Below, in pieces: positions 34,435 to 45,600 of a stretch of DNA of 64,000 nt (positions are counted from its first letter, which is position 1; the number at the start of each line of letters is the position of its first letter). A model generated the notes under the pieces. That model ran no database searches. It was not told the DNA's origin and saw nothing but the letters and a program-made list of their open reading frames with translations. The stretch lies in the NCBI RefSeq assembly GCF_040436345.1, contig NC_133238.1, forward strand, positions 5,024,150 to 5,088,149, in the 5' to 3' direction. The DNA is from Pagrus major (taxonomy: Eukaryota; Chordata; Actinopteri; Spariformes; Sparidae). The translations under genes were made by a program, and so were the position numbers.

Positions 34435-35800
34435 AGCGCCTAAGCCATCCTGGGAGGCATCAGTACAAAGAATGAATGGTTCGTTGAAATCAGGGTGTGC
34501 CAGTACGACAGACTCCAGGAGTGCAGCTTTCAGACGTTCAAATGAGTTGTGGTGCTCCTCTCTCCAGTCACTGGGGTGCAGTTTCCTGAACGCAGCAGCG
34601 CCTCTTGCATTCCCTCTCTTTCCTTTTAGTGCTGCAGTCAGTGCAAACAGGTTTGGCTATGCGGGAACAATCAGGAATGAACTGCTGATGATGATCATAC
34701 CCAAGAATGACTTGATCTTTCTTTGGGACGGTGTAGCGCCATCTTCCATCATAAGATCAGACTCAGACATGGAGGCGATTGCCTTGACCTTATCTGGGTC
34801 GGTCGACACACTGTTTTCATCCACAATATGACCCAAGAATTTCACGCTCCTCCTCAGTAGGTGACATTTTTTTAGGGGCCAGCTTTAGTCCATGAACACG
34901 AAGTCTGCTGAAAACTGTTTCAAGCCCCCTGAGAGCTTCAGCTTCGTTGGGAGCATACACAAGCACATCATCCAGGTAACAGAGTAGAGTTAGAAAGTTC
35001 TCATCTCCAAATATGCCCATCATTAGTCTCATAAAGCTTGCAGGGCTGTTGCATAACCCCTGTGGGAGTCTATTAAACTCATAAAGCCCCATAGGTGTTG
35101 TGAAGGTTGTGAGTTTTTTGTCCTCTTCTGCCATGGCAATGTTATAAAAGCCAGATGTGAGATCCATTGCACTGAAAATGGCATTACCTCCCAGAGCTGC
35201 CAGACAGACAGATTGATGGGGCAAGGGATGTGCATCCTTGATTGTGCGTGCATTCAACCAGCGATAATCCACGCAGATCCTGAGATCCCCGTTCCTCTTC
35301 CATACAAGCACTAATGGGGAAGCCCACACGCTGTTGGACTTGATCTCACGTTCCTCCATCTCCGTGAGAACCTGTCGGAGCTTGTGATATTCCCCTGGTG
35401 GAACACGCCGGTACGGGAGTCTGAACAGTTGCTGGTCGGACAAATGGATGCGATGGACCAAATCGTTAGCCATCCCACAATCAAGCTTGCTCCTTGAGAA
35501 AATGTCCTCATACTTTTGTATCAGTTGCAACAGTTGTGACTTCCAGTGGTCTGTCCCCTCACATGAATCAATATCCAGATCATCCAATCCCAGATTACAC
35601 AAACTGTCACGAAAGTTGGGACATGGTGGAGGATCTGAGCTGTGGGCTGATTCACCACATACTGTCTGGTTCTGCATTCTGACCTCTGCAGTTGATGTTT
35701 GCTCAGAGGCCACATCCAGATCCTCAATAGCAATGCAGGAGGACACATCTGCTACCTTGGTGTGGCACTTTAATGTGACAGCCTTGTCAGACGTGTTCAA
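34435..35800 (-). pseudogene. pol: Gypsy reverse transcriptase, frameshifted at its end
   Basis: The frame 35800-34817 contains LRICVDYRWLNARTIKDAHP, SAMDLTSGFYNIAM, FNRLPQGLCNSPASFMRLM and the polymerase motif YLDD (LCYLDDVLVYAPN). After KKMSPTEEERE it shifts to 34845-34657 (KFLGHIVDENSVSTDPDKV), then shifts again before the RNase H at 34434. The catalytic core is intact but the connection to RNase H and integrase is lost. Confidence 0.92.
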
Positions 35801-35829
35801 GATTCTGACTGGGATCCATCTCTCACCAT

Positions 35830-36597
35830 TTATAGAAGCAACAGATTGACAGACGATGATGTTTTTCTTGTGGATTTGTTCTTCGATGGCTCAACCAGAA
35901 CAGCGCTGCCTTCAGAGAGGGGTGAGACTCCAGGTAACTTACCCCAAACCAGGTGCTCTTGCTTTGGGAGAAGAGTTACTGCTTGCACCAGCTTGACAGA
36001 CCCGATAAAATCTGGCATAGTGTCACCTTTCCATCTGTTGATGCCAGACAACATGTTAAGAAACTGCATTATCTCAGGTGCGTTTGTAGACTGAGGTTTG
36101 CTCAGAACCTGCCAGAAATGGGGAGACTGTTTAAACTGCTTCAAGAGATATTTAATGACATTTGTGCCCAAAATCAACTGATCTTTCTGCCCCGAAACCA
36201 CTAAAACAGGTACAATAAATGTACAACCATACACTTCCATCTTCAGGTTGTGAATGGATTTGGGCCTGACTTGGGTTCCACCACAGCCAACAAGCACAAC
36301 ATCAGGATGGGCAGAGTTGGTCTCTGATACTGAACCAACATTCTTAAGCATCTGTTCAGCCTCTTCACTAATGGTGCAAGCCATGGAGCCCGTGTCTAGC
36401 AGAGCTTGTAATGACAGTTTATCATCCACCTGTGCACTGGCATAGAATAGGCTGTCAGATTTATTGAGCTGGGTTATGTTCTGGAACAATACAATGGCAC
36501 CAGGTGGAGCAGATTTTAGGCTTTCTGCATACACTGACTGCATATCTTCACTAGGATTGAGGGTCTCATCAATGTCACTCACACTGTCCCCTCCCAT
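35830..36597 (-). CDS. Gypsy aspartic protease region
   Basis: 255 codons without interruption. The protease motif is LQALLDTGSMACTIS near residue 65, followed by DQLILGTNVI, the usual second signature of retroviral-type proteases. It cleaves the polyprotein in active relatives. It ends in a stop at 35830, close to the reverse transcriptase frame that begins at 35800. Confidence 0.88.
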   Translation of the reverse strand: MGGDSVSDIDETLNPSEDMQSVYAESLKSAPPGAIVLFQNITQLNKSDSLFYASAQVDDKLSLQALLDTGSMACTISEEAEQMLKNVGSVSETNSAHPDVVLVGCGGTQVRPKSIHNLKMEVYGCTFIVPVLVVSGQKDQLILGTNVIKYLLKQFKQSPHFWQVLSKPQSTNAPEIMQFLNMLSGINRWKGDTMPDFIGSVKLVQAVTLLPKQEHLVWGKLPGVSPLSEGSAVLVEPSKNKSTRKTSSSVNLLLL

Positions 36598-36599
36598 GC

Positions 36600-37921
36600 G
36601 TGAGTGATTTAGTTTCCCTGATCAGGTGAGTTGTTGCCCTGCTGAGTAGCAGTGACCTGGGGGCAATCTTTTCATCTATGTCCTAGTCCTAAGCAGCTCA
36701 AACATCTCCGTTCTCTCATGAGGTGTGTTCGTGTTGAGTGGGAGCTGTTACCACAAACTCTGCATGAGGCAAACTGAGCTGATGGGATGAACTGAGGTCC
36801 AGCAGCAGGGGCAGACTGGTTGGTATGTTCTAACACTCTCTCTAGCATACTCAACACACGTTCCAGAGCACCTGATTCTGAAGCAGCTGCTTCAGTTGAG
36901 CAAAATCAGTGTCGGGTTCAGGGGAGCTAATGGATGCTGTAGCTGTAGTTACCTGCAGAACGTGTGCTTTGGCCGTGGTTACATTTGGTCTTTTAACTTG
37001 ACACTCTCTTTGATGTTCATCGATGACCTCCTGCTCCTTTGTGAGAGACCAGTTACTTATGGGCCTTCACTTGAAAACACAAGCAAGACTGGGGTCAGGA
37101 CAGTTTCTAATGAACATCATAGCTATTTCTGCATCCATATTGTCCATTTTGCTCCCTTGGCACTTCATGTGTCTGTCTGCTGCCTCAGCAGCTGTATTTA
37201 GCCTAACCCAATAATCTACTGGTGTTTCTTTTGCCGCTGGCTGTGTGGCATAAAAGTCAGCCAATGGTAAACAAGACCCAGGGGTTTCACTGAAATAACC
37301 TCTCAGTATGCTGTAGATTGTCTCGGGATTAACAACTGTGTCAGATGACGAACTGCTCTTCAGTCCTACTTTGACAATACTTTTAGCTTTGCCAAGAAGA
37401 TGACTCAGAATCTCATCTCTATGTTCGTGGGTCGAGAACTGTTTCTTGTGCAAATACACCTCCATCATATCAATCCACTCCTGAATGGAATATTTTTCAT
37501 CTCCATCGCCACGATACATGGGAGGTTCCTTCACATCTGATCTGACGACCAGGCTCACCTTGGAAAGGTCAATGGTCGTGTCTTGTGCTTCAACCCTTGC
37601 TGAACTAGCTGCAGGGGACTGCTGTGAGGTGAATGGGGACTGACTGGCTAGTAGACGACTGGCTATTGATTCACCTATCTGGCTCCCCAACTCACCAATG
37701 AGATCACGTAGCTGTTGGACTGTGTTCTCAGTGTTAGCAGCAGGTGTGGAAAACAAGGGCTGAAGTGGAGGGGTGTCAGTGAAATCATCTGAATCTAAGG
37801 GCTCTTCATTAATTAACACTGTAGACTTACTACGAACTACCCCATCTGTGTTGAATAAACCCCTGTTCCTATCAAAAGCTGGCGTAGATACATTAAAGGT
37901 ATTCTGACCTCTGCCTGCCAT
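36600..37921 (-). pseudogene. gag: Gypsy gag-like protein with zinc knuckle, frameshifted
   Basis: The frame from ATG 37921 reads MAGRGQNTFNVSTPAFDRN, with PPMYRGDGDEKYSIQEWIDM and ILRGYFSETPGSCLPLADFY, as in gag of this Gypsy group, and stops at 37067. A later frame (about 36900-36672) has a zinc-binding stretch (CRVCGNSSHSTRTH, RRCLSCLGLGH) near the nucleic-acid-binding end. Several stops lie between the two pieces. Confidence 0.82.
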
Positions 37922-37930
37922 ATCACACAA

Positions 37931-38133
37931 ATTTAATGCACATATACAATAATGGGAAAAAACCCCTCAGAAATAAGTTTTACAGATATCACAGAAAATG
38001 CAACTTGTATCAATATGAGTCCTTGGTTAGTTATTGATTTTTTTTCTGAATGCCTGTGTTAAACAGTCTTAGCAAACACTTCAGCAACTAACAGGATCCA
38101 CAGGTACAGCGATCGGTGGCGGCTGACCAATGG
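37931..38133 (-). other. Gypsy leader between primer site and gag
   Basis: This untranslated stretch lies between the primer site and the gag start on the minus strand. No further element was recognised. Confidence 0.6.
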
Positions 38134-38151
38134 ATCCGGGTCACGGCACCA
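38134..38151 (-). promoter_or_regulatory. Primer-binding site, tRNA-His
   Basis: The minus strand reads TGGTGCCGTGACCCGGAT directly beside the 5' LTR. It is complementary to the 3' end of vertebrate tRNA-His (…GAGTCACGGCACCA as I recall it), with one mismatch (CCGGGT against CCGAGT). Confidence 0.82.
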
Positions 38152-38594
38152 GTCTTATGTAGCAGTTGTGAAATGGTTGCTTATAGGCTGAAGGATGACA
38201 ACACCATGGATCGGAGTTTGTTCATTTATTCTGCAAAGGCAGCACAGGGCAGAGTCAGGAAACACACAGTTGCGGGTAGGAACAGGCTGCCTCCACAACA
38301 AGAGCAGCCATATTTTTGCCGGGAGTTTGGTCCGACGTCACCCACGTACCCCTATGTGTGTTACCCCAATAAGGCTCCCCCTTGCTACAGGTGAACCCGG
38401 AACTTAGAAATAGAACTGATATAAAACAATGCAGGAAATTTGAACTTTTTTTTTTTTTAGATAATATTAGCATTGACCAGGTTTTGAGAATGTTCACCAT
38501 AATTAATTAGGAAAATAAATAAATAATGACAATAATAATGATGAATAATGAATGATCAGATGAATAAAACAAAGTAAACATTGACCCAGCTACA
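38152..38594 (-). repeat. Gypsy 5' LTR
   Basis: It starts on the minus strand at 38594 with TGTAGCTGGGTCAATGTTTA and runs to the primer site at 38151. Most of it matches the left LTR at 31308-31649. The last 75 bases (38152-38225) and an internal 24-base segment near 38290 have no counterpart there. Confidence 0.88.
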
Positions 38595-38681
38595 CATGTA
38601 ATCATCCATCCATAATAGGGTGACTTGATGCGGGGTCAGAGGTGCACTGACTCCAATGGTCATCGCTATGCCCATCAAGAT
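38595..38681 (-). pseudogene. pol: Endogenous retrovirus integrase, C-terminal piece
   Basis: The minus strand reads NEILMGIAMTIGVSAPL, a direct continuation of the integrase frame that ends in GLSPHE at 45601. The L1 at 38692-45600 separates the two pieces, and the Gypsy LTR cuts the far side. It is an old broken copy of a retroviral pol. Confidence 0.75.
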
Positions 38682-38691
38682 TTCATTGGGG
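38682..38691 (+). repeat. Target duplication of L1 copy A, left
   Basis: TTCATTGGGG here corresponds to TTCATGGGGG at 45601-45610 with one mismatch. It flanks the L1 on both sides and explains the split retroviral frame. Confidence 0.7.
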
Positions 38692-38833
38692 CGGGGGCGT
38701 GTCAACATGGCCACTGTGTAGACACGTCTTTGCCAGCTCCTGTATATTTAATCATTAATAGCACACCAAACGTCATTTTACTGGACTACTTCGGTTGTTT
38801 TTTATTTTATGACGATGTATGAAACATTCAGGT

Positions 38834-39705
38834 ATGGCTGGGAAAGCTAACTCTCGCCTAGACCGCTCAAATCGAGCTCAACCTCGGCATGTTAGCGAGA
38901 AGGCTAACCACCCGCCGTCACCCAAGCATGGCGACGAGGAGGAGGAGGGGGACCTGTGCCTGTCAGCCGTTATCAAACTTATTGAAACTTTCCGCAGTGA
39001 AACCCGCTCTTCGATGAGCACTCTGCAGTCTGTTATAGAGTCATTCGGGGTACGTATGACAGTGGTGGAAACCTCGCTACAGGATTGTGATGACAGGATT
39101 ACTACACTGGAGGTGAAGTGTGAGACTTTGGAGAAGTGCAACAAGCTGCTAATGACGAAAACCAAGGACCTCGAGTCAAGGAGCCGCCGCCAGAATTTAC
39201 GCGTGGTTGGTATCCCGGAGGACATGGAGGGGCCTAGAGTCACGACATTCATGACCGACTTCTTCGCTGAGACGCTGGGCATGGATATTCCCGAGGGACC
39301 GGAGATGGTGGACGGGGCGCACCGCCTCGCTTCGCGCCCGGCGCGGGCTCCAACACTCCTCCCAGACCAATGATCTTGAAGGTGTACCATTTCGGAGTAA
39401 AGCAGCAAATCCTCCAGCTGGCCAGGGAGAAAGGCCCGCTCACATTTCGTGGAAAATCAGTGCATATCTTCCTGGACTTTACTACTGAAGTCGCTAAACG
39501 GAGGGCATCTTTTAACAATGTCAAGCAGAAGATCCAGGCTGCCCACATCCGATATGGTCTGCTGTTCCCGGCTCGGCTGCAGGTGACCTTCAACGGCGGG
39601 AGATACAGCTTCGCTGCTCCGGACGAGGCAGAGAGATTTTACGCGGAGACCATCGCCCCAACGCTCCCGGCGGGTCGAGCTGACGGCACCACCGACAACG
39701 GGTGA
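38834..39705 (+). pseudogene. L1 ORF1 protein, one frameshift
   Basis: The ATG at 38834 starts MAGKANSRLDRSNRAQPRHV. A heptad-like coiled coil follows (about residues 40-105, TTLEVKCETLEKCNKLLM), then the RNA-recognition start DLESRSRRQNLRVVGIPED. Near 39365 the frame shifts and continues as MILKVYHFGVKQQILQLARE to GRYSFAAPDEAERFY. In active relatives this protein trimerises on the element's RNA in the ribonucleoprotein particle. Confidence 0.82.
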
Positions 39706-40180
39706 CTCTTCACGGGCTCACGGTTTGTTTCCCCCCATGACAGCCCCACAGACTATCCAATATGGGTGGCTTAAATCTGTTTCACAACTGTTTAAAACTG
39801 TGTTTTCCCATTTAAAGCCGCCATTTCAATTCAATTCAATTTAATATATTATATTAAGTGTGATGAGTGCTGAAAGTATTTCATTTTGAATCTGTATACA
39901 GATAATGTCCATGACAAGTTTTCTTTCCTTTTCTCTAGACGTTTGGTGTTATATATTGTTAGGTTTGGAGCACTGGTTTAGTGCAGTTAGGATACACCGT
40001 GTGAGGTGTAGTAGACGCTTCGTTTGGGGAGGCGTTTGGGGTGTAGAGGGTGGGTGGGCTGGGGTTTTGTTCTTCTCCACACTGTTTTCACTGTTTTTAT
40101 GTCTTATTTTTTGTTTGGTCAGAAGGTTTTCTCCACAGAGTCTTGACATAATATCGGGGGTTTCGGCCAGATTTATTGTA
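39706..40180 (+). other. L1 copy A inter-ORF region and deletion point
   Basis: Non-coding, T-rich. The spacer runs directly into the middle of the endonuclease, so the ORF2 start and roughly the first 120 codons (including the expected N and E catalytic motifs) are deleted near 40170. Confidence 0.6.
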
Positions 40181-40182
40181 CC

Positions 40183-43100
40183 TTGTTCTCAGATTGGATT
40201 GTTGAATCCTCTCTCATTGCTGGCGACTTTAACTGTTACCTAAATCCACGGCTGGATAGATCTAGTAAAAAAGTTCAATCTAATATAGGGCAGGGCCAGT
40301 CTTTACTTGGCTGCTGCAATGACATCCATTTTATAGATACGTGGAGGACTCTCCGTCCCACCGATAGGCAGTATACATTTTATTCTAAGGTTCATAATTC
40401 ATCCTCTAGAATTGATTATTTTTTTACTCCTAAATCTGCACTGCAGAATGTGCGCTCCTGTTCGATAGGTAATATTATCATTAGTGATCACTCACCAGTA
40501 TTTTTAGTCATGTCCAGTAAAGTACAATGCCCCAAGGCACAGTGGCGGTCCCCAAATCATCTTCTGAAAAACCCTAATTTTAAATCGCATCTTACTGAAC
40601 AGTTCAAATATTTTATCACTGAAAATGACACCTCTGGTGTTTCTCCTAGTCTGCTTTGGGAAACCGCTAAGGCTGTTATCCGTGGTCTTACTGTATCATT
40701 CTCAGCAAGCGTAAAGAAAAAACAGAGGGCAGAACAGCAGAAGCTTGAACAACAATTATGTAATCTGCAGGGAGAGTTTAACCTCAACCCGTCAGAGGAT
40801 TTGAGACTTCAAATTGATGTTACTACTGCAGCTCTGGACACTCTCCTCTCTAAAGAGGCTCAAAGATCCATTTTGTTTGCGAAGCAAAGGATGCATGAAT
40901 TCGGGAACAAATCAAGTAAATACTTAGCAAATTTAGTTAAGGCAAGGGCTGATTCCTAGGCCATCCCAGTTATAAAAGACAGATCAGGCAAAAAAGTCTA
41001 TGATAACAAGAATATTAACAACTCATTTTCAGAATTCTATGAAGGTTTATATAATTCTGAATCTGGTAGTAATTTGGAGACCCTGATGAATACATTTTTG
41101 TCATCCATCAATCTTCCTCGAGCTTCTGATACACAAAAAGAGCTGCTGAACAAGCCGATTACAAAAGAGGAAGTCATGCAGGCTGCCAAGAATTTACAAA
41201 ATAACAAGGCCCCAGCGCCGGACGGTTTGACTCCTGAATTCTATAAAGCTTTCCAGAACCTGCTGAGTGATCCCTTGCTCAAGATGCTGTCTTACTCCTC
41301 TGAATCTGGAGCTCTTCCTAATACTATGATGGACACAAATATTTCATTAATCCTTAAAAAAAACAAGTCTGCGGATGAATGTGCTTCCTACAGGCCAATT
41401 GCTCTGCTGGATGTGGACCGAAAATTACTTGCTAAAATACTGGCCAGAAGGCTTGAAAGTATCCTCCCAGATATTATTTCATTAGACCAGACTGGTTTTA
41501 TTCTAGGTCGTAAGAAGGGGGTAATGTAAGAAGACTCCTAAATCTTATACAACATAGCACACAGTCAAAAGTCAAATCTCTTGTGATTTCCCTTGATGCA
41601 GAGAAGGCCTTCGACAGGATTGAATGGCCTTACCTGTTATATGTTCTCTCTAAATTTAACTTTGGTGATAATTTTATTAAATGGATATCGCTTCTATATG
41701 CTGCCCCTCGTGCCTCGGTTATTACAAATGGCATGAGATCCCCTGCATTCACAGTGAGGTGGGGCACTAGACAGGGCTGTCCAATCTCCCCTCTTTTGTT
41801 TGCTCTCGCCATGGAGCCCTTGGCAGAGGCCATTAGAACTGATCCATTAGTGACTGGCATACAGGTGGGTCCTCTGCAGCACAAAATTTCGCTTTACGTG
41901 GACGACGTCCTTCTCTATCTGTGTAACCCTGAGGCTTCTATTGTAAGAGCAGTGGAGATAATTAGATCTTTCGAAAAAAATTTCAGGCTATAAGGTTAAT
42001 TACTCTAAATCCGAGGCAATGCCAATGACCCCTTATGTGTCATGGTCTTCAAATTGCTCTGTCCCTTTTCGTTGGTCCCCATCAGGTTTTGTCTACTTGG
42101 GCATACATATTACTCCCTCCATCTCTGGCCTGTACAAAGCCAACTTCGTGCCCCTAATTCGTAGGATTAAAGAAGACTTAGCCCGCTGGACGGCTCTTCC
42201 ACTGTTCTCTTCTGGGGAGAGTAAACCTCTTCAAAATGAACATACTTCCTCGGTTGTAATACCCCTTTCAAATGATCCCGGTTCTTTTAACAAGGAAATC
42301 ACTTTCAGTTTTAAATAGCTCTCTATCTTCCTTTCTCTGGAGAAATAAACGTGTTAGGCTGAAACTCACCACCCTACATCGCCCTTTCGAGGAAGGGGGT
42401 CTGGCGGTGCCGAATATTAAACGTTACCAAATTGCTTGCCTTTGTAGTTATTTATGGCATTGGTTCAGAGGTGACCCTGATTCTACATGGCTCACTCTAG
42501 AAGCTACCCCAGTGGCCCCTATTCCTCTCCGTAACATTTTATATGTGTCTAAGAAATGGACACAGCCTAATGTAAAAGGCAACTTTTTGTTACAGAATGC
42601 TATAAGGGTCTGGAGACTGGCAAGAAAACTTGAGGGCCAGGAGGGCTTCATTTCTCGCTTTGTACCTATCCGCTTAAATCCAGACTTCCGCCCTGGCTTG
42701 ATAGACCACGCCTTCTCCTCCTGGTCCAGTAAGGGTATAGAGACTGTGGGTGATTTGTTGATAGATGATGTTGTGGTGTCTTTTGCGCAGCTGAGAGACA
42801 AATATAATCTCCCACAGAACCATCATTTTAGATACCTACAAATACGTAGCTTTTTACTTCTATTATTAAACTACACCCTAATGGGTTTTCTCTTTCGGCT
42901 GTGGAGGAGGCCATCCAAAACCCAGGCTCCAGAAAACTTATTTCCAGGTTTTATAGGGCCCTATCATGCCCAAATAACGTATGTACGGCTCATGTTAGGG
43001 CTCTTTGGGAAGCCGATTTTGGAGAGGCTATTTCAGATGAGGAGTGGGACCGTGTTTGGTCGAGCTCCACAGGCTGCCTGTTTACCAACAAAGCTAGGGA

Positions 43101-43470
43101 GTTGCTTAAGGTTGTACACAGGCTTCAAATTACTCCTGTGAAACATAACAAATTCAATCCTCTGCTTTCAAAATACTGTAATAAATGTAAAATTACCGAA
43201 GGTTCATATTTCCACTGTATTTTTGAATGCCCTCTTATTAATGACTTTTGGCTCAAAGTGTGTAAAGAAATTGATATTATTTTCAAGAGGAAACTAGCCC
43301 TGGAACCTATTTCCTGTATCCTGGGAGTACAACCAGCAGCTTTGAACCTGCTTAAGGTGCTGCTGTTTAATGCAAGGAGATGTATTCTTCTACAGTGGAT
43401 TTCAGACTCTGCCCCCACAGTCTCACACTGGATCCGGAGTATTATGGAATTTCTCCCCCTAGAACAGGCA
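40183..43470 (+). pseudogene. L1 ORF2, endonuclease remnant and reverse transcriptase
   Basis: It starts within the endonuclease (LIAGDFNCYLNPRLDRS, then SRIDYFFTPKS and IIISDHSPVFLVM). A stop follows LVKARADS near 40958. The RT part (41074-41993) has NNKAPAPDGLTPEFYKAF, SYRPIALLDVD, ISLDAEKAFDRIEW, GTRQGCPISPLLFALAM and a polymerase box read as YVDD (ISLYVDDVLLYL), with frame changes near 41527 and 42000. The C-terminal part (42272-43470) includes FLWRNKRVRLKL and a Cys-rich segment (CNKCKITEGSYFHCIFECP). The tail is cut by the hAT at 43465 and resumes at 45295. Confidence 0.88.
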
Positions 43471-45286
43471 TGTCAAACTCAGTTTGGCTCTGGGGCCGGA
43501 TCCGGACTTTCTGTTCTCAGGTGGGCCGGATCAGTAAAAGAATGTCAACTCCAAATATTTAGCTTTGTTTTTCAGTACTATGCTTTATCATTCAGCCTAC
43601 ATTTGTAGCCTACCCTACATATTATAATCATGGATGACAAGGGATCTTTTCCAAGCACAACACATTTATTCACAAACAATGGAAAAAAAATGATTTTTGG
43701 CATTGAATGTGTTAACAACTGGTTTATTTTAACAGTTGAGTGAATGCAGTTTTACACCTGAACCAGCTCACCACACTAAACAAACTCAAGTGGGAGCTAT
43801 GAAAAAAAATATTTTTGCCTTAATTGTCATACTGCTTTGAAATAAATAAAAAAGAAATACAAAATAAAAGTTTTAGCAGTGCATGGGCAATAAGATTAGA
43901 CTACATCAGATCAAACTACTAGGCTGGGCCTACTGAAGCTGAGAATATACTGCACAATATTAATTGTCTTTAATATGAAACCAGATTAATCTTATTTTTA
44001 ATGATCTGTATTCATGAGTGCAAACAAATGTCATCACACTTTTTTTCTCTCTCTCACTGCACTCCTGCAGTCTACTTGCTGCTGCTGGCTCCTGAAACTT
44101 GGCATCTTTTTGCCTTTACAAGTGCGTCGATATCAGGTGTCAAATCCTGAGTAGCAGCACATTTAACAATGTCATTCAAGTGTTTATTTGTTAACCTTGA
44201 GCGCTGCTTTGTTTTATTATTGTTCATCACGGAGAACACCTGTTCACAAAGATAAGTAGTCCCAAACATGGAGAGAACCTTTGCAGCCATGGCTGTTAAT
44301 TTGGGGTAACCTGGCACAAGATACTGATAAAACGTATCCAATCCCACGAACACCTCTAATGAATATTGCCAGTTGAGCAATATCTGTTACATCGGTGCTC
44401 TCATCTATTGCAATTGAAAATGCGATAAATGATTTGATTTTCTCTTTCAATTGGCTGCTCAAGTCACTTGAGAGTTCTGTCACCCGATCTGCGACAGTGT
44501 TCCTCGTTAGACTAATATTGGCAAAGGCAGGTCTCTTTTCAGGGCACACGACTTCTGCAGCCTTCAGCATGCATGTTTTTACAAACTCCCCATCAGAAAA
44601 TGGCTTGGATGCCTGCACCAGCTCGTTGGCAATAATGTAGCTGGCTCTTACAGCCCCATCAGCGACATCGCGGCTGCGCGTAAAAGCAGACTGCTGTTTC
44701 TTCAGACCAGTGACCAATTTGTTTATCTCGTCTTTCCTTATTTGTCCTTTCAAGTGGTCATACTTGTCTTTATGATGAGTCTCGTAGTGGCGCCGAATAT
44801 TAAACTCTTTGAACACTGCAACTTGCTGATTACATACCAAGCACACTGGTTTTGCATTCACTTCTGTGAATAAATAATTCTCAGTCCATTTTTCCTGAAA
44901 AACCCTGCACTCCGTGTCCACTTTTCTTTTTTTTGACAGTGCCATTTTGGGAAGGGTGTGTTGACCGATAACTTGTTTAGTAGTGGTGAATGGTGAAGCA
45001 AAATTGCCGGCTTATTTTTAGTTGGACACATCACGTTGCGAATGTTTATTTCCTGGTACTAACGTGTCAGTGCCGCATGCTGGACGTGAGCTCTTTTACA
45101 CATTTACTGCCCCCTAGCGGCCGGAGAGAGAACTTGGTTTGTATTATTTTAAAAAATCATAACTTTTGATAGAAATGAGCTAGAGACTCGCTTCTTTTTT
45201 TGACATACTCAGAAATTTATGCCGGGCCGGATTAAATCATCCAACGGGCCGGGTCCGGCCCACGGGCCGTATGTTTGACATGCCTG
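43465..45286 (-). mobile_element. Charlie/GTF2IRD2-like hAT, internally deleted
   Basis: The ends CAGGCATGTCAAAC and GTTTGACATGCCTG are perfect inverted repeats. CCCTAGAA at 43457-43464 and 45287-45294 is a perfect 8-bp target duplication. It is inserted near the end of L1 ORF2. The subterminal regions have GGCCGGATC-type words on both sides. The transposase is present only as N- and C-terminal parts. Confidence 0.95.
44072..44945 (-). pseudogene. hAT transposase lacking its catalytic core
   Basis: ATG 44945 starts MALSKKRKVDTECRVFQEKW, followed by a zinc-binding BED-like segment (CLVCNQQVAVFKEFNIRRHY ETHH) and FIAFSIAIDESTDVTDIAQL with the first Asp pair. After AIFIRGV the sequence jumps to the C-terminal dimerisation region in another frame (FYQYLVPGYPKLTAMAAKVL, YLCEQVFSVMNNNKTKQRS). 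The middle of the protein, including the remaining catalytic residues, is deleted. Related proteins are annotated as GTF2IRD2-like. Confidence 0.88.
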
Positions 45287-45294
45287 CCCTAGAA

Positions 45295-45600
45295 GCTATA
45301 AGCATGGACTGAGGTTTCAGGATGCATTCCTAGATCTTGATGTGCTGTCGGCGTACTGCTGTGTTTGATCCCCCCTGGTGCTTTGACTGTGTAAACCTTC
45401 TGTTTTTTTTGTTCTTTTTCGTCTGTTTTTGTTTTTTTTGCGTGTATGTGTGGAGAGTAAGTTCTAAAAAACAAAAAGAATAAGAGCTATATTTGTCAGG
45501 GATGTAAGTATTTGTAGGCATCTGTGTTCATGTGTTTCATGCTGTACTGACAAAGCGAGAAATAAAGAGCTAAATCCTCAAAAAAAAAAAAAAAAAAAAA
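45295..45600 (+). other. L1 copy A 3' untranslated region and poly-A tail
   Basis: It resumes L1 ORF2 for a few codons (EAISMD), then T-rich untranslated sequence with AATAAA near 45561 and a 22-base A run to 45600. Confidence 0.8.

Larger units (their letters stand above)
31308..38594 (-). mobile_element. Gypsy (Ty3-type) LTR retrotransposon, both LTRs present
   Basis: The element is read on the minus strand: 5' LTR on the right (38152-38594), primer site, gag, protease, reverse transcriptase, RNase H/integrase, polypurine tract, and 3' LTR on the left (31308-31649). Both LTRs start TGTAGCTGGGTCAATG. The genes carry several frameshifts, so this copy is defective. It landed in an old retroviral integrase sequence, which continues at 38595. 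Confidence 0.93.
38692..45600 (+). mobile_element. Tx1-type L1 retrotransposon, copy A
   Basis: It begins with GGGGCGTGTCAACATGGCC and ends with AATAAAGAGCTAAATCCTC and a run of A (45579-45600). It encodes an ORF1 with coiled coil and RNA-binding domain and an ORF2 with endonuclease and reverse transcriptase. The N-terminal endonuclease part is deleted and several frameshifts are present. A Charlie-type hAT sits in its 3' coding end. A 10-base near-perfect target duplication flanks it. Confidence 0.88.

Noticed and set aside
38878..39408. Minus-strand 176-codon frame
   Set aside because: Antisense of L1 ORF1, where the coiled coil and RNA-binding motifs lie on the plus strand.
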